Source of the DNA: Streptomyces sp. KL109B
GTDB lineage: Bacteria > Actinomycetota > Actinomycetes > Streptomycetales > Streptomycetaceae
Length of the DNA stretch: 64,000 nt
Assembly (NCBI RefSeq): GCF_030766935.1
Contig: NZ_JASERL010000008.1
Location: forward strand, 124,001 to 188,000
Reading direction: 5' to 3'
Every line of letters begins with the position of its first letter. Within the stretch, counting starts at the first letter, position 1. The position numbers were made by a program, and so were the translations under genes. This document shows, piece by piece, positions 18,073-27,127 of the stretch. The notes below the pieces were generated by a model that saw only the letters and a list, made by a program, of their open reading frames with translations, was not told where the DNA came from and searched no databases.

Positions 18073-20094
18073 ATGACCGACAGGGAGCCCCCGCGCCGCC
18101 GCGTGCCAGGACCCGCGCGCCCGGCCCGTACGCCGCAGCGCGGCGGGCAACAGGGTGGGCAGCGCCGCCCCCAGCCCAAGCAGCGCCAGAGCCCGTCCGC
18201 CGCCCGCCGCCCCCGCCCCGCCCCGTCGAAGCAGCAGGCGAAGCCGAGGCCGAGGCCGAAGCCGAAGGCCGCCACCCGGCTGCGCCTCGGCAGCCCCAAG
18301 CCGCGCCTGCGCATGGTGAGCCTGGGCCTCACGATGGTCCTGCTGGTCTTCGTCGGGCGGCTCTTCCAGGTGCAGGGCGTCGACGCCAGCGCCTACGCCG
18401 CGAAGGCCGCGCTGAATCGGTACGTCAGCCACTCCATCGCGGCCGAGCGCGGCGGCATCACGGACCGCGGCGGCGTCGAACTCGCCGCGAGCGTGGACGC
18501 GTACGACATCACCGCCGACCCGACGCTGTTCACGAAGAAGGCGACCAAGGTCGACGACGCGCCGGAGCAGGCGGCGGCGCTCCTGTCGCCGATCCTGGAG
18601 GTCGACGCGGCCGAGCTGACCAAGAAGCTGAAGACGAAGAACACCCGGTGGGTGCGGCTCGCCGCGCGGCAGACGCCGCAGGTCTGGAAGCAGATCAAGG
18701 ACCTTCAGTCGACGCTCAACGAGAAGGCGAACAAGGCGGGCCGCGCGGCGAGCGTGCTGTCCGGCGTGCTGTCCGAGCCCAGCAGCAAGCGCGTCTACCC
18801 GAACGGCGACCTCGCCGCGGGCGTCCTCGGCTGGGTGAACGCCGACGGCAAGGGCGGCGGAGGCGTCGAGCAGCAGCTCAACAAGGAGCTCGCGGGCAAG
18901 GCCGGCAAGATCCGCTACGCCCAGTCCGGCGGCCGCCAGGTGCCCACCGCCGGCACCACCGAGCAGCCCGCGGTCCCCGGTTCCGACGTCGAGCTGACCA
19001 TCGACCGCGACATCCAGTGGGCCGCGCAGAACGCCATCGACGAGCAGGTCAAGAAGTCGAAGGCCGACCGCGGCTACGTGATAGTGCAGGACACCAAGAC
19101 CGGCGAGGTCCTGGCCATGGCGAACGCGCCGGGCTTCGACCCGAACGACCTGGCCGACGCCAAGGCCGAGGCCCTCGGCAACGCCGCCCTCCAGGACGCG
19201 TACGAGCCGGGCTCCACCGCCAAGATCATGTCGATGGCGGCCGTCCTGGAGGAGAAGGCCGCCACCCCCGGCACCCACGTCACCGTGCCCAACCGGCTGC
19301 ACCGGGGCGACCGGCTCTTCCAGGACGACGTCGACCACCCGACCTGGCACCTCACGCTCAACGGCGTGCTCGCCAAGTCCAGCAACATCGGCACCATCCT
19401 GGCGACGGGCCAGCTCGGCAAGACGCAGCAGGCGGCCAACCAGTCGCTCTACTCGTACCTGCACAAGTTCGGCATCGGCCAGGAGAGCGGCCTCGGCTTC
19501 CCCGGCGAGACCTCCGGCATCCTCGCGCCCGCCGCCAAGTGGTCCACGTCGCAGCAGTACACGATCCCCTTCGGGCAGGGCTTCTCCATCAACGCGATGC
19601 AGGCCGCCTCCGTCTACTCGACCATCGCCAACGGCGGCGTACGGGTCGAGCCGACGCTCGTACGCGGCACCAAGGGCCCCGACGGGCGGTTCACGCCCGC
19701 GCCGAAGCCCAAGGAGACCCGCGTCGTCAGCGAGAAGACCGCCAAGACGGTCGCGCAGATGCTGGAGTCCGTGGTCGACGACGAAGAGGGCACCGGTACG
19801 AAGGCCCGCATCCCCGGCTACCGCGTCGCGGGCAAGACGGGCACGGCCAACCGCGTGGATCCGGCCACCGGCCGCTACAAGGGGTACACGTCCTCGTTCG
19901 CCGGTTTCGCGCCCGCCGACAAGCCGCGCGTCACCGTCTACTGCGCCATCCAGAACGCCACGAAGGGCAGCTATTTCGGCGGCCAGATCTGTGGCCCGAT
20001 CTACAAGAAGGTCATGGAGTTCTCCCTGAAGACCCTTCAGACCCCGCCCACCGGCCACAAGCCGGCCCGGCTGCCCGTGACGTTCGAGCCGTGA
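18073..20094 (+). CDS. ftsI: septal peptidoglycan transpeptidase FtsI (PBP3-like)
   Basis: A 673-residue class B penicillin-binding protein that cross-links septal peptidoglycan. It has an 80-residue Pro/Arg/Lys-rich cytoplasmic N-terminus, one membrane helix (about residues 84-100), the PBP dimerisation domain (AERGGITDRGG near residue 135) and a transpeptidase domain whose catalytic motifs are STAK (EPGSTAKIMSM), SSN (KSSNIGT) and KTGT (AGKTGTAN). No PASTA domains follow. It starts 4 bp after ftsL and partners FtsW from the same cluster. Confidence 0.95.
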   Translation: MTDREPPRRRVPGPARPARTPQRGGQQGGQRRPQPKQRQSPSAARRPRPAPSKQQAKPRPRPKPKAATRLRLGSPKPRLRMVSLGLTMVLLVFVGRLFQVQGVDASAYAAKAALNRYVSHSIAAERGGITDRGGVELAASVDAYDITADPTLFTKKATKVDDAPEQAAALLSPILEVDAAELTKKLKTKNTRWVRLAARQTPQVWKQIKDLQSTLNEKANKAGRAASVLSGVLSEPSSKRVYPNGDLAAGVLGWVNADGKGGGGVEQQLNKELAGKAGKIRYAQSGGRQVPTAGTTEQPAVPGSDVELTIDRDIQWAAQNAIDEQVKKSKADRGYVIVQDTKTGEVLAMANAPGFDPNDLADAKAEALGNAALQDAYEPGSTAKIMSMAAVLEEKAATPGTHVTVPNRLHRGDRLFQDDVDHPTWHLTLNGVLAKSSNIGTILATGQLGKTQQAANQSLYSYLHKFGIGQESGLGFPGETSGILAPAAKWSTSQQYTIPFGQGFSINAMQAASVYSTIANGGVRVEPTLVRGTKGPDGRFTPAPKPKETRVVSEKTAKTVAQMLESVVDDEEGTGTKARIPGYRVAGKTGTANRVDPATGRYKGYTSSFAGFAPADKPRVTVYCAIQNATKGSYFGGQICGPIYKKVMEFSLKTLQTPPTGHKPARLPVTFEP

Positions 20095-20198
20095 CAGGCG
20101 GTGATCTTGGTGATGGTCGTCACCCCTGATCCGGGGAACCGCCCCGCGCCACGCCCCTCGCTTCGCCGAGGGCGGGGTGCGCCCGGTACGCTCACGCC

Positions 20199-21791
20199 GT
20201 GCCACACGCTGATCAGTCCCAAACCACCCAGAAGGGCGCACCCGTGACATACCCCGGGCCGCCGCGACCGGTCGAGGTCTCCGCCACACCTCTCGCGGAC
20301 CTCGCCGGTCAACTGGGTGTCCAAGCGCCCCAGGCCACCGTCTCGGTCACCGGCATCACCCACGACTCCCGCGCGGTGCGCCCCGGCGACCTGTACGCGG
20401 CGCTGCCCGGAGCCCGCGCGCACGGCGCCGACTTCGCCACGCAGGCCGCGTCCCTCGGCGCCGTCGCCGCGCTCACCGACCCGGCGGGCTGGCAGCGGGT
20501 GTCCGAGGCCGGCCTGGTCCCGCTCGTCGTGGACAACCCGCGCGGCCGGATGGGCGAGCTGGCCGCCACGATCTACGGCCATCCCGGCAAGGACCTGCTC
20601 CAGATCGGCATCACCGGTACCTCGGGCAAGACCACCACCGCGTACCTCATCGAGGGCGGGCTGAAGGCCGTACGCAACACGGGCCTCATCGGCACCGTCG
20701 AGATGCGGATCGGCGACGAGCGCATCAAGTCCGAGCGCACCACCCCCGAAGCCACCGATCTCCAGGCGCTGTTCGCGGTCATGCGCGAGCGCGGCACCGA
20801 CGCCGTCGCCATGGAGGTCTCCAGCCACGCCCTCGTGCTGGGCCGGGTCGACGGCTGCGTCTTCGACGTGGGCGTCTTCAACAACCTGAGCCCGGAGCAC
20901 ATGGAGTTCCACTCCGACATGGAGGACTACTTCCAGGCGAAGGCCCAGCTGTTCACGAAGGCGCGCAGCAAACAGGGCGTCGTGAACTACGACGACGAGT
21001 ACGGGCGCCGGCTCATCGACGAGTCCGAGGTCCCGGTCGTCACGTTCTCCGCGGAGGGCCACCCGGACGCCGACTGGCGCGCCGAGGACGTCGAAGTCGG
21101 GCCCTTCGACTCGACGTTGACCGTCATCGGCCCCAAGGGCGAGCGGATCACCGCCAAGTCGCCGCTCGCGGGCCCCTTCAACGTCGCGAACACCCTCGCC
21201 GCGATCGTCACCCTCGCCGTCGCCGGGATCGACCCGCAGACCGCCGCCGACGGCGTCGCCGCGGTGCCCGGTGTGCCCGGCCGCCTGGAGCGCGTGGAGG
21301 CGGGCCAGAAGTACCTCGCCGTCGTCGACTACGCGCACAAGACCGACGCTGTGGAGTCCGTGCTTCGGGCGCTGCGCAAGGTCACAGAGAACAAGCTGCA
21401 CATCGTGCTCGGCTGCGGCGGCGACCGCGACAAGACCAAGCGGATGCCGATGGGCGCAGCCGCCGCGCGGTACGCCGACACGGCCATCCTCACCTCCGAC
21501 AACCCGCGCTCCGAGGACCCCCTCGCGATCCTCGCCACGATGCTCGCCGGCGCCGCCGACGTACCGGCCCACGAGCGCGGCGACGTCGCCGTGTTCGAGG
21601 ACCGGGCCGCGGCCATCGCCGCCGCCGTCGCGCGCGCCGAGCCCGGCGACACGGTGCTCGTCGCGGGCAAGGGCCACGAGCAGGGCCAGGACATCGCCGG
21701 TGTGGTCCGTCCGTTCGACGACCGCCTGGTGCTGCGCGCGGCCATCGAGGCCTCCGCGGCCACCGTCGACCAACAGAAAACCCAGGGATGA
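20199..21791 (+). CDS. murE: UDP-MurNAc-tripeptide synthetase MurE
   Basis: Adds diaminopimelate to UDP-MurNAc-L-Ala-D-Glu in the cytosol. Seen: HDSRAVRPGD (N-terminal domain), ATP loop GITGTSGKTTTAY, EVSSHAL, and DNPRSEDP, the motif that selects diaminopimelate. The start is uncertain. The GTG at 20199 follows a TACGCT box by 7 bp and could be leaderless; a GTG at 20244 has GAAGGG 7 bp upstream. The sequence just upstream, in another frame (20113-20195), reads as a plausible N-terminal extension like that of other Streptomyces MurE proteins, suggesting a one-base phase change here. Confidence 0.9.
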   Translation: MPHADQSQTTQKGAPVTYPGPPRPVEVSATPLADLAGQLGVQAPQATVSVTGITHDSRAVRPGDLYAALPGARAHGADFATQAASLGAVAALTDPAGWQRVSEAGLVPLVVDNPRGRMGELAATIYGHPGKDLLQIGITGTSGKTTTAYLIEGGLKAVRNTGLIGTVEMRIGDERIKSERTTPEATDLQALFAVMRERGTDAVAMEVSSHALVLGRVDGCVFDVGVFNNLSPEHMEFHSDMEDYFQAKAQLFTKARSKQGVVNYDDEYGRRLIDESEVPVVTFSAEGHPDADWRAEDVEVGPFDSTLTVIGPKGERITAKSPLAGPFNVANTLAAIVTLAVAGIDPQTAADGVAAVPGVPGRLERVEAGQKYLAVVDYAHKTDAVESVLRALRKVTENKLHIVLGCGGDRDKTKRMPMGAAAARYADTAILTSDNPRSEDPLAILATMLAGAADVPAHERGDVAVFEDRAAAIAAAVARAEPGDTVLVAGKGHEQGQDIAGVVRPFDDRLVLRAAIEASAATVDQQKTQG

Positions 21792-21795
21792 AGTT

Positions 21796-23196
21796 GTGAT
21801 CGCCCTCTCCCTCGCCGAGATCGCCTCAGCCGTCGGCGGGCAGACGTACGACATACCGGATCCGCAGGTCCAGGTGACAGGACCGGTCGTCATCGACTCG
21901 CGCAAGGTCGAGCCCGGAAGCCTCTTCGCCGCCTTCGTGGGCGAGCGGGTCGACGGACACGACTACGCGCGCGAGGTCGTCGACAAGGGAGCCGCCGCCG
22001 TCCTGGCGTCGCGCCCGGTCGGCGTGCCCGCGATCGTCGTCGACGACGTCCAGGCCGCGCTCGGCGCGCTGGCCCGGCACGTGGTCGCCCGGCTCGGCGC
22101 CACCCTGGTGGGCCTCACGGGATCGGCCGGCAAGACCAGCACCAAGGACCTGATCGCCCAGGTGCTGCGCCGCAAGGCCGACACGGTCTTCACGCCCGGC
22201 TCGTTCAACAACGAGATCGGCCTGCCGCTGACCGCGCTCACCGCCACCGACGAGACCCGTTTCCTCGTCCTGGAGATGGGCGCCCGCGGCATCGGCCACA
22301 TCAAGTACCTGACGGGCCTCACGCCCCCGAAGGTCGGCGTCGTCCTGAACGTCGGGACCGCGCACATCGGCGAGTTCGGCGGCCGCGAGCAGATCGCCGT
22401 CGCCAAGGGCGAGTTGGTGGAGGCGCTGCCGGCCGACGGCACCGCGATCCTCAACGCCGACGACCCGCTGGTGCGCGCCATGGCCTCCCGTACGCAGGCG
22501 AAGGTGCTCTTCTTCGGAGAGGCCGAGTCCGCCGACGTACGCGCCGAGAATGTCCGGCTCACGGAGAACGGGCGGCCCGCCTTCAGCCTGCACACACCCA
22601 CCGGGTGCAGCGAAGTGACCTTGCGCCTGTACGGTGAGCACCACGTGTCGAACGCGCTCGCCGCGGCCGCCGTCGCCCATGACCTTGGCATGTCCGTGGA
22701 GGAGATCGCCCTCGCGCTCTCCGAGGCGGGCAACCTGTCCCGCTGGCGGATGGAGGTCACCGAGCGCCCGGACGGCGTCACGATCGTCAACGACGCCTAC
22801 AACGCGAACCCCGAGTCCATGCGAGCGGCACTGCGCGCGCTGGTGGCCATGGGCAAGGGGCGTCGTACGTGGGCGGTGCTCGGGCAGATGGCCGAGCTCG
22901 GCGACGAGTCGCTGACCGAGCACGACGCCGTCGGACGGCTCGCCGTCCGGCTCAACGTCAGCAAGCTCGTTGCGGTCGGGGGCAGGGAAGCGTCCTGGCT
23001 GCAACTGGGCGCCTATAACGAGGGTTCGTGGGGTGAGGAGTCGGTGCACGTGTCCGACGCACAGGCGGCGATCGACCTGCTGCGCAGCGAGCTGCGCCCG
23101 GGAGATGTCGTGCTCGTGAAGGCATCCAGGTCGGTCGGTCTGGAGAGCGTGGCACAGGCTCTGCTCGCGAACGCGCAGGGTGGGGTTGATGCCTGA
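21796..23196 (+). CDS. murF: UDP-MurNAc-pentapeptide synthetase MurF
   Basis: A 466-residue ligase that attaches D-Ala-D-Ala to complete the soluble cell-wall precursor. Motifs: VIDSRKVEPGSLFAAF, ATP-binding loop GLTGSAGKTSTKD, FNNEIGLPLT, EMGARGIGHI and NDAYNANPESM. The GTG start at 21796 is 4 bp after the murE stop and has AGGGA upstream; the ATG that overlaps the murE stop runs into TGA after three codons. The stop codon overlaps the start of mraY. Confidence 0.95.
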   Translation: MIALSLAEIASAVGGQTYDIPDPQVQVTGPVVIDSRKVEPGSLFAAFVGERVDGHDYAREVVDKGAAAVLASRPVGVPAIVVDDVQAALGALARHVVARLGATLVGLTGSAGKTSTKDLIAQVLRRKADTVFTPGSFNNEIGLPLTALTATDETRFLVLEMGARGIGHIKYLTGLTPPKVGVVLNVGTAHIGEFGGREQIAVAKGELVEALPADGTAILNADDPLVRAMASRTQAKVLFFGEAESADVRAENVRLTENGRPAFSLHTPTGCSEVTLRLYGEHHVSNALAAAAVAHDLGMSVEEIALALSEAGNLSRWRMEVTERPDGVTIVNDAYNANPESMRAALRALVAMGKGRRTWAVLGQMAELGDESLTEHDAVGRLAVRLNVSKLVAVGGREASWLQLGAYNEGSWGEESVHVSDAQAAIDLLRSELRPGDVVLVKASRSVGLESVAQALLANAQGGVDA

Positions 23197-24269
23197 TGAT
23201 GAAGCAGATCCTGTTCGCGGGAGTCATCGGTCTCTTCCTGACGCTTGCCGGAACGCCACTTCTGATCAAGCTCCTCGCGCGCAAGGGCTACGGCCAGTTC
23301 ATCCGTGACGACGGCCCGCGCGAGCACCACAGCAAGCGCGGCACGCCGACCATGGGTGGTATCGCCTTCATCCTGGCGACCCTCATCGCGTACTTCCTCA
23401 GCAAGCTGATCACCGGCGCCGCGCCGACCCTCTCGGGTCTGCTCGTGCTCGGCCTGATGGCGGGCATGGGGCTCGTCGGCTTCCTCGACGACTACATCAA
23501 GATCGTCAAGCGGCGTTCGCTGGGCCTGAGAGCCAAGGCCAAGATGGCCGGGCAGCTGATCGTCGGTATCGCCTTCGCGGTGATCTCCCTGCAGTTCGCG
23601 GATGTGCGCGGTAACACGCCCGCCTCCACCAAGCTCTCCTTCGTGGAGGACTTCGGCTGGTCGATCGGCCCGGTCCTGTTCGTGGTCTGGGCGCTGTTCA
23701 TGATTCTCGCGATGTCGAACGGCGTGAACCTGACGGACGGACTCGACGGCCTCGCCACCGGCGCCTCCGTGATGGTCTTCGGCGCGTACACCTTCATCGG
23801 CGTCTGGCAGTTCCAGGAGTCCTGCGCCAACGCGCAGACGCTCACCAACCCAGGGGCCTGTTTCGAAGTCAGAGACCCACTCGACCTGGCGGTCGTCGCA
23901 TCGGCCCTGATGGGCGCCTGTTTCGGCTTCCTGTGGTGGAACACCTCGCCCGCGAAGATCTTCATGGGTGACACCGGCTCGCTGGCCCTCGGCGGCGCCC
24001 TCGCGGGCCTCGCGATCTGCTCCCGCACCGAGCTGCTCCTGGCGCTGCTCGGCGGCCTGTTCGTGCTCATCACGATGTCCGTCGTCATCCAGGTCGGCTC
24101 GTTCCGCCTCACCGGCAAGCGCGTCTTCCGGATGGCGCCACTCCAGCACCACTTCGAACTCAAGGGGTGGTCCGAAGTCCTTGTGGTGGTCCGATTCTGG
24201 ATCATCCAGGGCATGTGCGTGATCGTCGGACTCGGCCTCTTCTACGCAGGATGGGCAGCCAAGAAGTGA
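23196..24269 (+). CDS. mraY: phospho-MurNAc-pentapeptide transferase MraY
   Basis: A 357-residue polytopic enzyme that transfers phospho-MurNAc-pentapeptide to undecaprenyl phosphate, making lipid I at the inner face of the membrane. About ten membrane helices are apparent. Catalytic and signature sequences: HHSKRGTPTMGG, FLDDYIKIVK, NLTDGLDGLATG and HHFELKGWSE. The ATG overlaps the murF TGA by one base, with a second ATG directly after. The stop overlaps the likely GTG start of murD. Confidence 0.96.
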   Translation: MMKQILFAGVIGLFLTLAGTPLLIKLLARKGYGQFIRDDGPREHHSKRGTPTMGGIAFILATLIAYFLSKLITGAAPTLSGLLVLGLMAGMGLVGFLDDYIKIVKRRSLGLRAKAKMAGQLIVGIAFAVISLQFADVRGNTPASTKLSFVEDFGWSIGPVLFVVWALFMILAMSNGVNLTDGLDGLATGASVMVFGAYTFIGVWQFQESCANAQTLTNPGACFEVRDPLDLAVVASALMGACFGFLWWNTSPAKIFMGDTGSLALGGALAGLAICSRTELLLALLGGLFVLITMSVVIQVGSFRLTGKRVFRMAPLQHHFELKGWSEVLVVVRFWIIQGMCVIVGLGLFYAGWAAKK

Positions 24270-25693
24270 CTTCTGGTCAGGGCTCCTGGCAGGGCATGAA
24301 CATCACCGTCGCCGGTCTCGGCGTGAGCGGCATCAGCGCCGCCCGCGCCCTGGCCGGCTTCGGCGCGTCGGTGACCGTCGTGGACGGCGGCGACAGCGAG
24401 GCCCACCGCGAAAAGGCCGCTCTTCTTAAAGAAGCGGGGATTTCCGTCCAGCTCGGCGACTCGACCACGCTGCCCGAGGGCACCGAACTGGTCGTCACCT
24501 CGCCCGGCTGGAAGCCCACCTCGCCGCTGTTCGCCGAGGCCGCGGCCGCCGGCGTAGACGTCGTCGGCGACGTCGAGATCGCCTGGCGCCTGCGCGGCCC
24601 GAACGCCGCGCCCTGGCTCGCCATCACCGGCACCAACGGCAAGACCACGACGACGCAGATGCTCGCGTCGATCCTGGACGCGGCGGGCCTGCGCACGGCC
24701 GCGGTGGGCAACATCGGTACGCCGATCATCGACGTCGTCCTCGAAGGCGACGACGCCTACGACGTGTTCGCCGTCGAGCTCTCCTCGTACCAACTGCACT
24801 GGGCCCCGTCCCTGCGCGCCCACTCGGGAGCCGTGCTCAACCTGGCCCCCGACCACCTCGACTGGCACGGCTCCATGGAGGCGTACGCCGCCGACAAGGG
24901 CCGCATCTACGAGGGCAACCAGGTCGCCTGCGTCTACAACGTGGCCGACCGGGCGACCGAGAAGCTGGTCGAGGAGGCCGACGTCGAAGAGGGCTGCCGC
25001 GCCATCGGCTTCACCCTGGGCACCCCGGGCCCCTCCGAACTCGGCGTCGTGGACGGCATCCTGGTCGACCGCGCCTTCGTCGATAACCGGCAGAAGAACG
25101 CCCAGGAACTCGCCGAGGTCACGGACGTCAACCCGCCGGCCCCGCACAACATCGCCAACGCCCTCGCCGCCGCCGCCCTCGCCCGCGCCTTCGGCGTGGA
25201 ACCGGGCGCCGTACGCGAAGGGCTGCGGAACTTCCGCCCCGACGCCCACCGCATCGAGCACGTCGCCGACGTGAACGGCGTCTCCTACGTGGACGACTCC
25301 AAGGCCACCAACACCCACGCCGCACAGGCGTCGTTGGCCGCGTACGAGTCCATCGTGTGGATCGCGGGCGGACTCGCCAAGGGCGCGACCTTCGACGAGC
25401 TGGTCACCGGCGCGGCCAAGCGGCTGCGGGGCGTCGTCCTGATCGGCGCCGACCGCGCGCTGATCCGCGAAGCCCTGGAGCGACACGCCCCGGAAGTCCC
25501 GGTCGTCGACCTCGACCGGACCGACACTGGGGCGATGTCGGCGGCGGTGCAAGAGGCCGCGCGGCTCGCCCGCGAAGGGGACACCGTGCTGATGGCCCCG
25601 GCCTGCGCGTCGATGGACATGTTCACCAACTACAACAAGCGTGGCGACGCGTTCGCGGCAGCGGTCCGCGAACTCGGCGGCACCAGCGTCTGA
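24266..25693 (+). CDS. murD: UDP-MurNAc-L-alanine:D-glutamate ligase MurD
   Basis: A 475-residue ligase adding D-Glu to UDP-MurNAc-L-Ala. Visible: VAGLGVSGISAARAL (nucleotide-binding N-domain), ITGTNGKTTTTQML (ATP loop), LNLAPDHLDWHGSMEAY, and NDSKATN-type VDDSKATNTHAA. The GTG at 24266 overlaps the mraY TGA by four bases and retains the SWQG segment that I recall in other Streptomyces MurD proteins; an ATG ten codons later is the alternative. The gene order mraY-murD-ftsW-murG is the standard one. Confidence 0.93.
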   Translation: MTSGQGSWQGMNITVAGLGVSGISAARALAGFGASVTVVDGGDSEAHREKAALLKEAGISVQLGDSTTLPEGTELVVTSPGWKPTSPLFAEAAAAGVDVVGDVEIAWRLRGPNAAPWLAITGTNGKTTTTQMLASILDAAGLRTAAVGNIGTPIIDVVLEGDDAYDVFAVELSSYQLHWAPSLRAHSGAVLNLAPDHLDWHGSMEAYAADKGRIYEGNQVACVYNVADRATEKLVEEADVEEGCRAIGFTLGTPGPSELGVVDGILVDRAFVDNRQKNAQELAEVTDVNPPAPHNIANALAAAALARAFGVEPGAVREGLRNFRPDAHRIEHVADVNGVSYVDDSKATNTHAAQASLAAYESIVWIAGGLAKGATFDELVTGAAKRLRGVVLIGADRALIREALERHAPEVPVVDLDRTDTGAMSAAVQEAARLAREGDTVLMAPACASMDMFTNYNKRGDAFAAAVRELGGTSV

Positions 25694-25704
25694 CGGGACT
25701 CGAG

Positions 25705-25733
25705 AGGGCGCCCGGCGACGCGCCGGGCACCCT
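25705..25733. repeat. hairpin in the murD-ftsW gap
   Basis: GCCCGGCG (25710-25717) pairs with CGCCGGGC (25721-25728) around a 3-base loop, with AGGG/CCCT outer arms. It sits 12 bp past the murD stop and may attenuate readthrough or punctuate the operon before ftsW. No U-run follows. Confidence 0.55.
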
Positions 25734-25786
25734 TCGGGAGGGGAACGTGGCAGCGCAGACGTACGGCTCATCGCTGGGGGGCGGTC

Positions 25787-27121
25787 ATGGCCGGTAGCAG
25801 TCCGCCCCGCACGACCAAGCAGCGCCCCGCCGCGGCCCCGCCCCGGAAGACCAGCAGGGTCTACCGGGCCCGCGTCAACCCCGTACGCGTCCTGTACGGC
25901 CAGGCCAAGCGGGCCTGGGACCGGCCGCTCACCGCGTACTACTTGATCATCGGGGCCGCGCTGCTCATCACGGTGCTCGGCCTGGTCATGGTCTACTCGG
26001 CCTCGATGATCACGGCCCTCCAGATGGGCCTGTCCAGCTCGTACTTCTTCAAGAAGCAGTTCGTCGCGGCCGCGCTCGGCGGCATCCTGCTGCTGATCGC
26101 GATGCGGATGCCGGTGAAACTGCACCGGGCGCTCGCCTACCCGATACTCGCCGTCAGCGTCTTCCTGATGGTCCTGGTGCAGGTGCCCGGGATAGGAGTG
26201 TCGATCAACGGCAACCAGAACTGGATCTCGCTCGGCGGCCCCTTCATGCTGCAGCCCAGCGAGTTCGGGAAGATGGCGTTGATCCTGTGGGGCGCCGATC
26301 TCCTCGCGCGTAAACACGACAAGCGGCTGTTGACCCAGTGGAAGCACATGCTGGTGCCGCTCGTTCCGGTGGCGTTCCTGCTGCTCGGGCTGATCATGCT
26401 CGGCGGCGACATGGGCACCGCGATCCTGATGACCGCGATCCTCTTCGGCCTGCTCTGGACGGCCGGAGCGCCGACCCGGCTCTTCGTGGGCGTGCTCTCC
26501 GTGGCCGCCGTGATCGGCCTGATCCTCATCAAGACCAGCCCGAACCGCATGGCGCGCCTGGCCTGCCTGGGCAGCTCCGACGCCGGACCCGGCGACATGT
26601 GCTGGCAGGGACTGCACGGGATCTACGCCCTGGCCTCCGGAGGACTCTTCGGTTCGGGCCTCGGAGCGAGTGTGGAAAAATGGGGACAACTTCCCGAAGC
26701 GCACACCGACTTCATCTTTGCCATCACCGGTGAGGAACTGGGCTTGGCGGGGACGCTGTCGGTGCTCGCCCTGTTCGCGGCTCTAGGCTATGCGGGTATC
26801 CGCGTGGCCGGACGCACGGAGGACCCCTTCGTTCGCTATGCCGCGGGAGGCGTGACGACGTGGATCACGGCCCAGGCCGTGGTCAACATCGGTGCGGTGC
26901 TCGGCCTGCTGCCGATCGCCGGAGTCCCGCTCCCGCTGTTCTCGTACGGGGGGTCCGCGCTGCTTCCGACCATGTTCGCCGTAGGCCTGCTGATCGCGTT
27001 CGCGCGGGACGAGCCGGCGGCGCGGGCTGCGCTCGCCATGCGGCACAGTTCGGGTGGCCGGGGGATGAGATGGAACACGATGCGACGGCGCGCCTCGGCG
27101 CGTACGTCCAGAGAGCGGTGA
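25787..27121 (+). CDS. ftsW: septal peptidoglycan polymerase FtsW (SEDS family)
   Basis: A 444-residue SEDS glycosyltransferase that polymerises lipid II at the septum with FtsI. About ten membrane helices begin at residue 48 (YYLIIGAALLITVLGLVMVY); signature stretches are HTDFIFAITGEELGL and PLPLFSYGGSAL near the C-terminus. The N-terminal 45 residues are Pro/Arg/Lys-rich and cytoplasmic. A 16-codon frame with a better ribosome binding site starts at 25747 and overlaps the ftsW start. FtsW is a known direct WhiA target in Streptomyces; I saw no clear site here. Confidence 0.94.
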   Translation: MAGSSPPRTTKQRPAAAPPRKTSRVYRARVNPVRVLYGQAKRAWDRPLTAYYLIIGAALLITVLGLVMVYSASMITALQMGLSSSYFFKKQFVAAALGGILLLIAMRMPVKLHRALAYPILAVSVFLMVLVQVPGIGVSINGNQNWISLGGPFMLQPSEFGKMALILWGADLLARKHDKRLLTQWKHMLVPLVPVAFLLLGLIMLGGDMGTAILMTAILFGLLWTAGAPTRLFVGVLSVAAVIGLILIKTSPNRMARLACLGSSDAGPGDMCWQGLHGIYALASGGLFGSGLGASVEKWGQLPEAHTDFIFAITGEELGLAGTLSVLALFAALGYAGIRVAGRTEDPFVRYAAGGVTTWITAQAVVNIGAVLGLLPIAGVPLPLFSYGGSALLPTMFAVGLLIAFARDEPAARAALAMRHSSGGRGMRWNTMRRRASARTSRER

Positions 27122-27127
27122 ATTTCG

